Shown: positions 7,469-14,182, numbered from the stretch's first letter. The stretch: 15,561 bases of DNA from T3SED10-47 sp046483725 (GCA_046483725.1 JAWOCQ010000084.1:1-15561); one strand, 5' to 3'. A program made the numbers and translations. The notes: a model not told the origin generated them from the sequence alone.

Positions 7469-7495
7469 CAGAGCTGTTTCCAAGCAGAAGCTCTG
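7469..7495 (+). other. Hairpin downstream of tRNA-Gly
   Basis: CAGAGCT (7469-7475) and AGCTCTG (7489-7495) form a perfect 7-bp stem with a 13-nt loop, starting 4 nt after the tRNA CCA. There is no T tract, so it is not a classical terminator; it may help end or process the tRNA transcript. The rest of 7466-7712 holds no supportable gene, only a 10-bp palindrome TTGACGTCAA at 7614-7623. Confidence 0.3.
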
Positions 7496-7712
7496 CAAGA
7501 GTGCTGGGCTTTCTACAGGGCTGGCCACGCATGTTGTTTACTAGTATGCCCGCCCCACCGCGGGGACCGTACCTCCAGCGATACGCAAAAAGCCCCAACA
7601 GTATTCGCAGGAATTGACGTCAACGCGGCAGGCGGGGCGAGTTGAGCGCGGGGGCACTCTTGACGTAGAGTCTGTCAGTCGAGGTTCCGGCCTCGAGCAG
7701 GGAGGTGCTCCG

Positions 7713-8321
7713 GTGGAGGCGCAAGCGTTGGACATCAACCTAGACAAGCTCGGAGCCGAGGCGCGGGAATGTGAGCAGTGTCAGCTGTCAACCGGGCGCA
7801 CCAACGTTGTATTCGGCGAGGGGAGCCCTGACGCCGCCATAATGTTCGTCGGCGAGGGCCCTGGTGAGGTGGAGGATCGCACCGGGAGACCGTTCGTAGG
7901 TCCGGCAGGGCAGAAGCTTACGGAGGTCCTGCAATCGGTGAAACTTGCCCGCGAGAGCGTCTACATCACCAACATGGTCAAGTGCCAACCACCGCGGAAC
8001 AGGGTCCCTGCACGCGCGGAGATAGAAACGTGTTGGGACTGGCTGGCAGCTCAGATTGGCCTGATACGACCGCTTCTCATCGTCACCCTGGGGAACACAC
8101 CCAGCCAGCGCTTCTTGGGAGCCAGCGAGGGAATCGGCCAGCTGAGAGGGAAGTTCTACCGCTGGAAAGGGGATATCGAGGTGTTTCCCATGTTCCACCC
8201 CAGCTACCTCCTGCGAAACCCAAGCAAGTCGAAAGGGAGCCCCAAACATCTGACATGGCTGGACATTCAAGCGGTGGTCGAGAGGATATCGCTCCTCCGC
8301 TCCCGGAACCGGGGGAGCTGA
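7713..8321 (+). CDS. Family 4 (Fe-S) uracil-DNA glycosylase
   Basis: 202 aa, the usual length of family 4 uracil-DNA glycosylases, which remove uracil from deaminated DNA. Four cysteines fit the [4Fe-4S] ligands: C20 and C23 (CEQC), then C91 and C107 (C-x15-C). Active-site motif 1 is GEGPGEVED (47-55), followed by RPFVGPAGQ (59-67); a TLGN motif sits at 125-128 and the HPSYLLR motif at 162-168. GTG 7713 is chosen because AGGGAGGTG lies a few bases upstream; an in-frame TTG at 7614 would add 33 residues unlike the family. No convincing promoter is visible in 7466-7712. The 3' end overlaps the next gene by 67 nt, so the two are probably co-transcribed. Confidence 0.93.
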   Translation: MEAQALDINLDKLGAEARECEQCQLSTGRTNVVFGEGSPDAAIMFVGEGPGEVEDRTGRPFVGPAGQKLTEVLQSVKLARESVYITNMVKCQPPRNRVPARAEIETCWDWLAAQIGLIRPLLIVTLGNTPSQRFLGASEGIGQLRGKFYRWKGDIEVFPMFHPSYLLRNPSKSKGSPKHLTWLDIQAVVERISLLRSRNRGS

Positions 8322-8782
8322 CGGAAGCTGGGCGCCAGGAGCTATGTGAGCGTGCCCTGGAGCAGGCAGAGCAGCTGCGAATTGAGGAGCGGTATCAAGA
8401 GGGGATAGACATCTTAGTGGAAGCCCTGAAATACGGCCTGCGAAAACCCCTCGTCTACCTCCGCCTGGGAAACTTGTACTTTCACAGTGGCGATCTTGCC
8501 CAAGCCGAAAGCTCCTTCAAACGAGCCATCGATGAGAACCCCCACTATGCCTCCGCCTACAACAATCTGGGAGTCGTGTACCGGAAACAGGAACGCTTCA
8601 GGGATTCTGTGCGCTATCTTGCAAAGGCCCGCCGGCTGAATGCACGAGGAGGCATAACAGGCAAGCCCTCCGACAAGCACAAGCAGAGCTCCGGGCGCCG
8701 GGCCTTCCCGATGAGAGCACTGCCGATTGTCATCATCGTGATCCTAATGATCATCGCCCTGCTCCTGGCTCGCCTCACCTAG
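8255..8782 (+). CDS. Tail-anchored TPR-repeat protein
   Basis: 175 aa. A polar N-terminus (1-25) leads into about three tetratricopeptide-type helical pairs (about 30-132); the clearest are YLRLGNLYFHSGDLAQAESS with the following FKRAIDENP, and AYNNLGVVYRKQERF. A basic linker (133-150) and one strongly hydrophobic C-terminal helix (156-172) end in LARLT, implying a cytoplasmic TPR domain tethered to the membrane. ATG 8255 is the only in-frame ATG that starts ahead of the repeats without adding a long upstream extension. It lies inside the glycosylase gene, with AAAGGGAG about 16 nt upstream, too far to be a strong site, so the start is uncertain and coupling is likely. The partner is unknown. 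Its 3' end overlaps the convergent thiF-like gene by 8 nt. Confidence 0.8.
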   Translation: MAGHSSGGREDIAPPLPEPGELTEAGRQELCERALEQAEQLRIEERYQEGIDILVEALKYGLRKPLVYLRLGNLYFHSGDLAQAESSFKRAIDENPHYASAYNNLGVVYRKQERFRDSVRYLAKARRLNARGGITGKPSDKHKQSSGRRAFPMRALPIVIIVILMIIALLLARLT

Positions 8783-9830
8783 CCACGTACTGATCGTACA
8801 GGGACTGCGCTCGCCCTGGATCCTGCGTCCCCCTGACTAACGCCCGCCCGTCGGGGAACACCACAAGGGATACCTCGGGAAGATCGACGGCTAGCACAGA
8901 GCCTCTCCGGCGCACCGATCCGAGAGGTGCCAAGCGCGCGGCAAGGGCCTCCAAGTCGAGTTTCACCGGGCGGCTGGGCAGTACCTGCACCGCGTCACCG
9001 CACAACACAGCGGTGCGCGAGGCCTGCTCGAGCCACGGATATTCCCCACGCCCACACGTGGGGCAGTCTTCAGCCCGCGGCACCGCCACACAATCAGCAT
9101 GACGTCCCCACAGGTCCACATGCAACAGCTCCTCGCTTGCCCGCGCCGTACCCGTACCTCCACCCTCATGGCTGCTCTGGCCGTCAGCCCTGCCCTGGGC
9201 GGGGGGATCAACAAGCAGCCGAATGGCCGCCCCTGCCTGCACAGCCGCCAGCGCCATGGGGACAGGCCCCAGGATACCGGCCGAGGCACAGGTAGGCAGA
9301 GTCCCGGCGGATGGCGGTTCGGGGAACAAGCAACGCAGACAGGGACCACTTCTTGGTCGAATGGGCATGTTCATCCCGTGGGTGCCGAGAACCGCGGTGT
9401 AGGTCCAAAGGACACCATGCTTCACACAGACGTCGTTGACCATGTAGCGGGTTTCCAGGTTGTCCAAGCCATCGGCCACAAGATCTGCCGCGGGGATCCA
9501 TTTCTCGGCCTCCGTGGGCCCCATGTGTGCTACCACGAAGCCTATCTGTGCGTTGCGGTCAAGCCGGCGCAGGGCAGCTGCACACGCTTCGGCCTTGGGC
9601 TTTCCTACATCGTCCGGCCCCATAAGGGCAACACGGTGCAGGTTATGGACCTCCAGGACGTCTCGGTCGACCAAGGTCAACCGTCCCACGCCGGCTCTGA
9701 GCAGGGACTCGGCCGTGTGACTGCCCAGTGCCCCGCAGCCAACCACCAGCACGTGGGAGGAGGCCAGCCTTTTCTGCCCCTCCTCCCCAACCTGGGGGAG
9801 GACCACCTGGCGGGAGAACCGCTCACTCAT
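8775..9830 (-). CDS. ThiF/MoeB/HesA-family E1-like adenylyltransferase
   Basis: 351 aa. These enzymes adenylate the C-terminus of a ubiquitin-like sulfur carrier (ThiS, MoaD) or another acceptor. Seen: N-terminal RFSRQVVLP, glycine-rich nucleotide loop GCGALG (31-36), acidic DRD (55-57), NLHR (63-66, the position of the family's NLQR Arg finger), DGLDN (120-124), two zinc pairs CLRC (164-167) and CPTC (256-259), and C181 in TCASAGILGP at the catalytic Cys position. A C-terminal extension of about 65 residues (285-351) looks like a small alpha/beta domain with no rhodanese signature. ATG 9830 has GGGAGGGG upstream. It overlaps ribD by 8 nt. No ThiS/MoaD-like carrier or thiamin, molybdopterin or cysteine-synthesis gene is in view, so the acceptor is unknown. 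Confidence 0.88.
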   Translation of the reverse strand: MSERFSRQVVLPQVGEEGQKRLASSHVLVVGCGALGSHTAESLLRAGVGRLTLVDRDVLEVHNLHRVALMGPDDVGKPKAEACAAALRRLDRNAQIGFVVAHMGPTEAEKWIPAADLVADGLDNLETRYMVNDVCVKHGVLWTYTAVLGTHGMNMPIRPRSGPCLRCLFPEPPSAGTLPTCASAGILGPVPMALAAVQAGAAIRLLVDPPAQGRADGQSSHEGGGTGTARASEELLHVDLWGRHADCVAVPRAEDCPTCGRGEYPWLEQASRTAVLCGDAVQVLPSRPVKLDLEALAARLAPLGSVRRRGSVLAVDLPEVSLVVFPDGRALVRGTQDPGRAQSLYDQYVAR

Positions 9831-10917
9831 CCCGCGCCCCTCCCATGTAACCGGTGACCATTATGTCCTCGCCTACTCGCTGAACAGACAGATCGCAAAG
9901 CCGGAACCCCCGGGACGGGTCATCGACACCCTCCCCGCCAACACCGGGCACCGCAGTCCTTCCCCCCAGAATCAACGGGCCGTAGAACAGCGTCACCTTG
10001 TTCACCAGTTCCTCCGCCAAGAAGGACCACGCCACCTCACCCCCTCCTTCGAGCAAAACCGAGTCTACTCCCTCCCGAGCCAGCTCCCCCAACAAAGCAA
10101 CAAGCTCCACTCGGCCGCCGGTGGAAGGTAGCCTCCACACCTGTACTCCCGCCTCCTCCAACGCGGAGACTCTTTCCACGGGCGCGGATTCGCCGACCAC
10201 GACGATAGCCTGTCCGGGAAGGTGGAGCAGTCGGGCGGAAACGGGCGTGCGCGCCTCCGTGTCGAGCACCACCCGCAAAGGCTGCGGGCCCTCCACCTCC
10301 CGCAGGTCGAGCCGCGGATCATCGGCCAGCACAGTATTCACCCCGATAAGCACTGCTGCGTTGCGACGGCGCATGCGCTGCACCAAATGCCGGGCCGGAG
10401 AGCCTGTGATCCAGCGGGACGCGCCGCTAGCGGTGGCGATCTTGCCGTCCATGCTCATCGCCAGCTTCAAGGTCACAAAAGGCGTTCCGGCAGTGATCCA
10501 GTGGAAGAATATGTCGTTCAGCCGTTGGGCTTCCTCCGCCAGCATCCCAACCTGCACCGAGACACCTGCCGCCTGTAAAGCGGCAATCCCTCGCCCGTTC
10601 ACCAGCGGGTTGGGATCAACTGTAGCCACGAACACCCTGCGGATACCTGCAGCCTCGATCCGCGCCGTACAGGGCGGGGTTCGGCCGTAATGAGCACAGG
10701 GTTCCAGGTTGACATAAAGGTCGGCTCCGCATGCGGCCTCGCCGGCTTCCTCCAAGGCAAGGACCTCCGCGTGCGGCCCACCGGGATGCTTGTGGTAAGC
10801 CTGTCCCACAATGCCCTCACCTCGGGCCACCACTGCGCCCACCAGCGGGTTGGGGCGGGTGCGGCCCTCGCCGAGTGCGGCCAGCTCCAGCGCCCGCCGC
10901 ATCAGCGCTTCGCTCAC
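9823..10917 (-). CDS. ribD: Riboflavin biosynthesis deaminase/reductase RibD
   Basis: 364 aa bifunctional enzyme catalysing the second and third steps of riboflavin synthesis: deamination of the diaminopyrimidine product of GTP cyclohydrolase II, then NADPH-dependent reduction of the ribosyl side chain. The deaminase domain (about 1-145) has zinc ligands in HAE (49-51) and PCAHYGRTPPC (73-83). The reductase domain (about 146-364) has the family signatures KLAMSMDGKIAT (151-162), IGVNTVLADDPRL (191-203) and LLEGGGEVAWSF (288-299). GTG 10917 has GGGAGG 7 nt upstream and shares GTGA with the rpe stop. The usual partners ribE, ribBA and ribH are absent, and no FMN riboswitch precedes the gene; it follows rpe directly, which would supply transcription. 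Confidence 0.96.
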   Translation of the reverse strand: MSEALMRRALELAALGEGRTRPNPLVGAVVARGEGIVGQAYHKHPGGPHAEVLALEEAGEAACGADLYVNLEPCAHYGRTPPCTARIEAAGIRRVFVATVDPNPLVNGRGIAALQAAGVSVQVGMLAEEAQRLNDIFFHWITAGTPFVTLKLAMSMDGKIATASGASRWITGSPARHLVQRMRRRNAAVLIGVNTVLADDPRLDLREVEGPQPLRVVLDTEARTPVSARLLHLPGQAIVVVGESAPVERVSALEEAGVQVWRLPSTGGRVELVALLGELAREGVDSVLLEGGGEVAWSFLAEELVNKVTLFYGPLILGGRTAVPGVGGEGVDDPSRGFRLCDLSVQRVGEDIMVTGYMGGARDE

Positions 10918-11555
10918 CCGGCAGCCTCCCGAAGCTCCCAAGCTGCGGCGCGCGGATCGGGCGTTCCGAACACTGAGGAGCCCGCTACAATGATGTCCCC
11001 CCCGGCGCTCACCACCTGCGCGATGTTGTCTTTTCCTATACCTCCATCCACGGCAATAGTCACCTCCCTATCGCCGATGGCCTCTCGCAGCTTGCGGATG
11101 CGTTCCAACGACCCTTGGTTAAACGCCTGGCCACCGAACCCCGGATCGACGGACATGACCAACACGCGCTCGACCTGAGCCAGGTAGGGGAGTACGGCCT
11201 CCAAGGGAGTGTTGGGGCGAACTGTAATCCCCGCCAGGCAACCAAGGGCCCGTATTGCGGCCAGGGACTCTTCCGGTAAGTCCACCGACTCCACATGAAC
11301 CGTGATGCAGTCCTCCGGCCCCACCTCAAACCGGGGAATGTATGTAGCAGGCCGATCGATCATCAGGTGGATCTCCAAGGGGAGCTTGGTATGGCGACGG
11401 AGCGCATTGCATACAGGAGGACCGAACGTCAAGTTGGGAACGAAGTGCCCATCCATGACGTCGAAGTGAAGCATGTCCGCCACGTCCTCCACCAGACGGG
11501 CCTGCTGAGCAAGCCGGGCAAGATCAGCGGCTAGGAGCGATGGAACAAGCTTCAT
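10914..11555 (-). CDS. rpe: Ribulose-phosphate 3-epimerase
   Basis: 213 aa, family length. It interconverts ribulose-5-phosphate and xylulose-5-phosphate in the pentose phosphate or Calvin pathway. A TIM-barrel enzyme with metal ligands in place: H30 and D32 in HFDVMDG, H63 in EIHLMID, and D170 in VDGGI; Ser6 in PSLLAADL is the substrate-side residue. The phosphate-binding AGSSVFG (191-197) is intact. ATG 11555 overlaps the peptidase stop as ATGA and has no clear ribosome site, so translation is probably coupled to the upstream gene. Ribulose-5-phosphate is also a riboflavin precursor substrate, a plausible though not proven reason to sit next to ribD. Confidence 0.97.
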   Translation of the reverse strand: MKLVPSLLAADLARLAQQARLVEDVADMLHFDVMDGHFVPNLTFGPPVCNALRRHTKLPLEIHLMIDRPATYIPRFEVGPEDCITVHVESVDLPEESLAAIRALGCLAGITVRPNTPLEAVLPYLAQVERVLVMSVDPGFGGQAFNQGSLERIRKLREAIGDREVTIAVDGGIGKDNIAQVVSAGGDIIVAGSSVFGTPDPRAAAWELREAAG

Positions 11556-12235
11556 CTGCGGCGGGCCATCAGCAGCATGGCCAAAAGCTGCATGGCCGCC
11601 ATGGCGGCGGCGGCCACATAGGTCAGCGCCGCGGCGGTGAGGACTTGCTTCACCCCGCCCAGCTCCTCTTGGCTCACGCTCCCGCTCTCCCGCAGGGTCT
11701 CCACGGCGCGGCGGGAGGCGTTGAACTCGACCGGCAGAGTGACCAATGTGAACAGCACGGCCGCAGCGAAGAGGATGATCCCCACGTTAAGGAACATCTC
11801 CGATCCGAACAGTATTCCGATGAAAAAGAGGGGGAACGCCAGCTGCGAGCCAAAATTGGCCACAGGAACCACCGCGCTGCGCAGCGCCAGCGGGGCGTAC
11901 CCTTGGGCGTGCTGGATGGCGTGCCCTGCCTCGTGCGCCGCCACACCGATAGCGGCCACCGAGGCCGACCCCGGCGCCGACAGGCGTAACGCTTTGTTGC
12001 GGGGATCATAGTGATCGCCCATAGCCCGTTTTGTCCCCCCAATTGTCACCCCCTGAACCCGGGCTCTGTCCAGGATATCCTGGGCCACCTCCGAGGCGGA
12101 GTTACCCCGCCTGGTGCTTACTTGCATGTACTTCTTGTAGGTATGCTTAACCTTGTACTGCGCATAGATCGCCAGGCCCAGGGCCGGCAGCAATACCAGC
12201 AGTGTCTCCGGATAAAACAGCCACAGGAGCCCCAT
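11552..12235 (-). CDS. YugP-type membrane zinc metallopeptidase
   Basis: 227 aa of the neutral zinc metallopeptidase 2 (YugP) family. An N-terminal membrane helix (about 8-25) is followed by a cytoplasmic stretch with the family-typical DHYDPRNKALRLS (74-86), the catalytic HEAGH motif (101-105), further membrane helices (about 130-145 and 150-168), LPVEFNASRRA (167-177) whose Glu170 may be the third zinc ligand, and a C-terminal helix. The substrate is unknown for the family. ATG 12235 is certain: TAAGGAGGTGA (12239-12249), fully complementary to the 16S tail, lies 3-5 nt upstream. It is the first protein gene after rnpB, with a candidate promoter of its own, and is probably co-transcribed with rpe, ribD and the thiF-like gene. 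Confidence 0.94.
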   Translation of the reverse strand: MGLLWLFYPETLLVLLPALGLAIYAQYKVKHTYKKYMQVSTRRGNSASEVAQDILDRARVQGVTIGGTKRAMGDHYDPRNKALRLSAPGSASVAAIGVAAHEAGHAIQHAQGYAPLALRSAVVPVANFGSQLAFPLFFIGILFGSEMFLNVGIILFAAAVLFTLVTLPVEFNASRRAVETLRESGSVSQEELGGVKQVLTAAALTYVAAAAMAAMQLLAMLLMARRR

Positions 12236-12263
12236 GGCTCACCTCCTTAGGTTTCCGGCAGCG

Positions 12264-12292
12264 ATTATAGCCAGCCCACATACACACATCAG
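12264..12292 (-). promoter_or_regulatory. Putative promoter of the yugP-rpe-ribD-thiF unit
   Basis: A perfect TATAAT (12269-12264 on the minus strand) lies 17 nt from a weak -35 CTGATG (12292-12287). The start would fall near 12257, just ahead of the consensus ribosome site of the peptidase gene. It sits immediately after the 3' end of rnpB; no terminator is visible between them, so read-through from rnpB is also possible. Confidence 0.42.
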
Positions 12293-12295
12293 GCA

Positions 12296-12654
12296 GGGGG
12301 AGGGACCGATAGGCCGGATTCTGTCTCGGGGAGCCATCCATCTCGGCGGCCTACCCGGAGACATCGGGCGGGCCACCCTCAAGCGCCTCCCTATTCGGCC
12401 TCGCTCCAGCCGGGGTTTGCCGTGCCCGAGACCTCGCGGCCTCGGCGGTGGGCTCTTACCCCACCATTTCACCCTTACCCGTCCCCGCCATAGGTTCCCG
12501 CATTACGGGAAGCTGTGCGGAGACGTCGGCGGTTTGTTTTCTGTGGCACTTTCCAGGGGTCGCCCCCTCTCGGCTTACGCCGAGCGGCCTGCCCTACGGA
12601 GTCCGGACCTTCCTCAGGGGCGGAAGCCCCCGCGGCTCCCTGGTCCGCTCCCCC
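12296..12654 (-). ncRNA. rnpB: RNase P RNA, bacterial class A
   Basis: The catalytic RNA of RNase P, which matures tRNA 5' ends. The ends were set by helix P1: GGGGGAGCGGACC (12654-12642) pairs with GGTCCCTCCCCC (12307-12296), leaving one bulged C. The 5' conserved region reads GAGGAAGGTCCGGACTCCG and the 3' region ACAGAATCCGGCCTATCGG. These form helix P4 (12610-12602 with 12318-12311) with the universal bulged U. Relative to E. coli, A67 is G and G74 is A, and both partners change to match (C and U), so pairing is kept. The core GGTAAGGGTGAAATGGTG and GTAAGAGCCCACC segments are also typical. Length is about 359 nt. Class A type, unlike Bacillales. Its 5' end overlaps the TPM protein gene by about 40 nt. 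Confidence 0.97.
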
Positions 12655-13306
12655 GCCTCGTCGCCCGCGAGTATCGACAGCGCGGGCACGCCCATATTAT
12701 ACCACTCCACGAGCTGCGCTTGCGCAAGGGCCGCAAACAGTGAGGGCACAACAGCCTGCGTGCAAGGAGCACCAACGCCACCAGGCCTACACCTCCGGCC
12801 GCCAGAGCAGGCCACACAGAGGTACCTCGGGCCTCTTCCTCCTCCCCCTCCCAAGACAAAGCAAGACTCCTGGCCCAGGAAACGGCCGCCGCCCCTGGGA
12901 GCCCTCTGTTCACCTCCGACTGCGCCCGGGAGCGTATTGTTTCCCACTTTTCCTCTCCGAAGTGCGCCGCCGCCTCCTCTCCCATATAACCCGCGGCATG
13001 CCAGCGGCGTTGTTCGTCCCTTACCAATACTATCAACGCGGCGTCGGAGCCGAGCTCCCAGGCGGAAAACACCCGCCGAGCGTAGACCTGAGGGTCGGAG
13101 AAGGGATCGCTCCAGGAGGCCAGATACACTAGCTGCACCCCCTCCTGTTTGAGTATCTCAACCGCATCCAGCATCTGTTCGCGCTGGTGTCGGTCCAAAG
13201 TCTGGCCGTAGTCGTTCAGCGAACCGATCGGAAGGGGGAGTTCAGTGGACAGACATGCAACACTCAGCGTCCCGACCAGTAGAGAAACCGCGAGCAGTTC
13301 TCGCAC
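12614..13306 (-). CDS. TPM-domain membrane protein with C-terminal zinc ribbon
   Basis: 230 aa. An N-terminal hydrophobic signal (about 4-18) is followed by a TPM/YgcG-like domain (about 28-155): LNDYGQTLD (30-38) as the family's start motif, then GVQLVYLAS, DPQVYARRVFSAWELG (71-86) and AALIVLVRDE with RRWHAAGY (89-107). A membrane helix (165-183) precedes a zinc ribbon with C187/C190 (CPHC) and C207/C210 (CPRC). The TPM domain would thus be outside the cell and the zinc ribbon inside. GTG 13306 has GAGGTG 5 nt upstream and overlaps the preceding gene by 43 nt. Its last 13 or so codons, a Gly/Arg/Pro tail, lie in rnpB. Function is unknown; TPM proteins have been linked to photosystem repair and acid phosphatase activity in other lineages. 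Confidence 0.8.
   Translation of the reverse strand: MRELLAVSLLVGTLSVACLSTELPLPIGSLNDYGQTLDRHQREQMLDAVEILKQEGVQLVYLASWSDPFSDPQVYARRVFSAWELGSDAALIVLVRDEQRRWHAAGYMGEEAAAHFGEEKWETIRSRAQSEVNRGLPGAAAVSWARSLALSWEGEEEEARGTSVWPALAAGGVGLVALVLLARRLLCPHCLRPLRKRSSWSGIIWACPRCRYSRATRRGSGPGSRGGFRP
12696..12727 (-). promoter_or_regulatory. rnpB promoter inside a coding region
   Basis: An extended -10, TGGTATAAT, has its TATAAT at 12701-12696. A weak TTGCGC (12727-12722) lies 20 nt upstream. The start would be near 12689, exactly at the foot of a perfect 7-bp hairpin (arms 12687-12681 and 12669-12663) that would form the 5' leader before the mature RNA at about 12654. The whole element lies within the zinc-ribbon codons of the TPM protein gene. 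Confidence 0.55.
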
Positions 13307-13971
13307 CTCACCACCTCGCGCTCCGCACGCACCCGCTCCAGCGTAGATTCCGCTAGCTTTAGGTGGCACCCACCGCAGTTTTCACTCTCCACCCGGGCAA
13401 GGGGATCAGGAACCTGTTCCAGCAGTTGGCTGTACTGTTCATACAGGTGCTGAGGAAGCTTCCCCACGCAGGCCTCCCGCTCCTGAACTTGTTGAGCACG
13501 CTCTGCTTCCAAAGACGCCACTCGGTTCTCCACACCGGCAATCTCCTCATCCAAGCGGGCCAGGCGCCTCCGATGCTCCTGCTCATCGTCTTGCAAGCGG
13601 CTCTCGTCGGCCTCCGCTTGCTCCATCAAGGAAAGCGATTCCTCAGCCAGCGTATCCATCTTCTCTCGCAGAAGACGTATCTGTTCCCTCAGGTGCTCCA
13701 TCTCTTTGTAAGAAATGATGTCGTTATCTAGCTTATGCTGGTAGCTCCGCACCCGCCCGTCAAGCTCGTCGACCTCAGCTGTACGCTGCGCAGCCTGCCG
13801 GCGCAATGCCTCGTGTTCGTCCTTCCTCCGTTGAAATGCCTCCAGCTCCTCCCGGCGGCGGCGCTGTAGGAGCTCTAGCTCCTTGGCTAGATCGCTTAGC
13901 TTGCCGTCGGTGGCACGCAGCTGGGCATCCACTCGCCCCAGCTCCACCAAGTCCGCCAGCCGCGTGCTCAC
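13264..13971 (-). CDS. CdsZ-like coiled-coil protein with C4 zinc ribbon
   Basis: 235 aa, typical for the C4-type zinc-ribbon (zf-RING_7, CdsZ / HP0958) family. A long charged coiled coil (about 5-165) contains the conserved block HKLDNDIISYKEMEHLREQI (79-98). Then come LPQHLYEQY (172-180) and the ribbon with C199/C202 (CGGC) and C223/C226 (CENC). Relatives bind RNA or act in flagellar regulation; in Gram-positives the gene usually follows nif3 and its role is open. GTG 13971 is chosen because AGGTGAT, matching the 16S tail, precedes it and the family's short N-terminus then aligns. The start overlaps the stop of the Nif3 fragment as GTGA. The 3' end overlaps the TPM gene by 43 nt. Confidence 0.92.
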   Translation of the reverse strand: MSTRLADLVELGRVDAQLRATDGKLSDLAKELELLQRRRREELEAFQRRKDEHEALRRQAAQRTAEVDELDGRVRSYQHKLDNDIISYKEMEHLREQIRLLREKMDTLAEESLSLMEQAEADESRLQDDEQEHRRRLARLDEEIAGVENRVASLEAERAQQVQEREACVGKLPQHLYEQYSQLLEQVPDPLARVESENCGGCHLKLAESTLERVRAEREVVRCENCSRFLYWSGR

Positions 13972-14120
13972 CCTGCCATCACCTGAAGCTCCAGCGCCAC
14001 CAAGACACTTCGACAAGGCTCGTCCAATGAGCCGACCTGGAGATCGGTTGGGTCCCCCTTCTCCGCCAGCGCGGGAGGGAACAGAGAATCCATAAACGCA
14101 GTCACGTCTTTGCGCCACAC
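13968..14120 (-). pseudogene. Truncated Nif3-like (dinuclear metal-centre) protein, N-terminus only
   Basis: An in-frame stretch of about 50 codons from GTG 14120 (an ATG at 14093 is also possible). It matches the start of Nif3/YqfO-family proteins: a V-x-D-V opening, FPPALAEKGD (family APxxLAExWD) and LQVGSLDEPCRSVLVALEL (family LQVGDxxxxVxxVLVALD). The family protein is normally 250-370 residues; here a TGA follows six residues after VALEL, before any of the metal-binding His/Glu motifs. The stop GTGA is the start of the CdsZ-like gene, so the fragment keeps the usual nif3-cdsZ order and could survive as a translated leader for it. The family match is short, so a chance resemblance is possible though unlikely given the position. 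A weak TTGCGG-18-TACACT promoter lies just upstream. Confidence 0.55.
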
Positions 14121-14182
14121 AGCCGCCCAGTGTAGCGTTCCCCGTGCTTGCCCCGCAAGGCGCCGACCTCTATCGTAAGTAC

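Noticed and set aside
7614..7623. 10-bp palindrome TTGACGTCAA as a promoter or operator
   Set aside because: The TTGACG has no -10 at a sensible distance, and a single 10-bp palindrome in a 250-bp gap is weak evidence.
7390..7720. tRNA-Gly as an integration site
   Set aside because: No integrase is adjacent and I could find no repeat of the tRNA 3' end downstream; what follows is an ordinary repair gene.
7982..8254. N-terminal extension of the TPR frame inside the glycosylase gene
   Set aside because: Residues before ATG 8255 are a shadow of the glycosylase frame and show no TPR or other pattern.
9099..9857. 252-codon plus-strand ORF opposite the thiF-like gene
   Set aside because: It is antisense to a well-supported E1-like enzyme, has no ribosome site and no recognisable domain.
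9998..10690. 230-codon plus-strand ORF opposite ribD
   Set aside because: Ser/Thr/Pro-rich shadow frame antisense to a clear ribD; no start signal.
12448..13152. 234-codon plus-strand ORF across rnpB and the TPM gene
   Set aside because: It is antisense to a structured RNA and to a motif-supported gene, with Pro/Arg-rich composition typical of a spurious frame.
14149..14159. 11-mer TGCCCCGCAAG shared with positions 21-31
   Set aside because: Two copies of a GC-rich 11-mer 14 kb apart with no flanking similarity; treated as chance.
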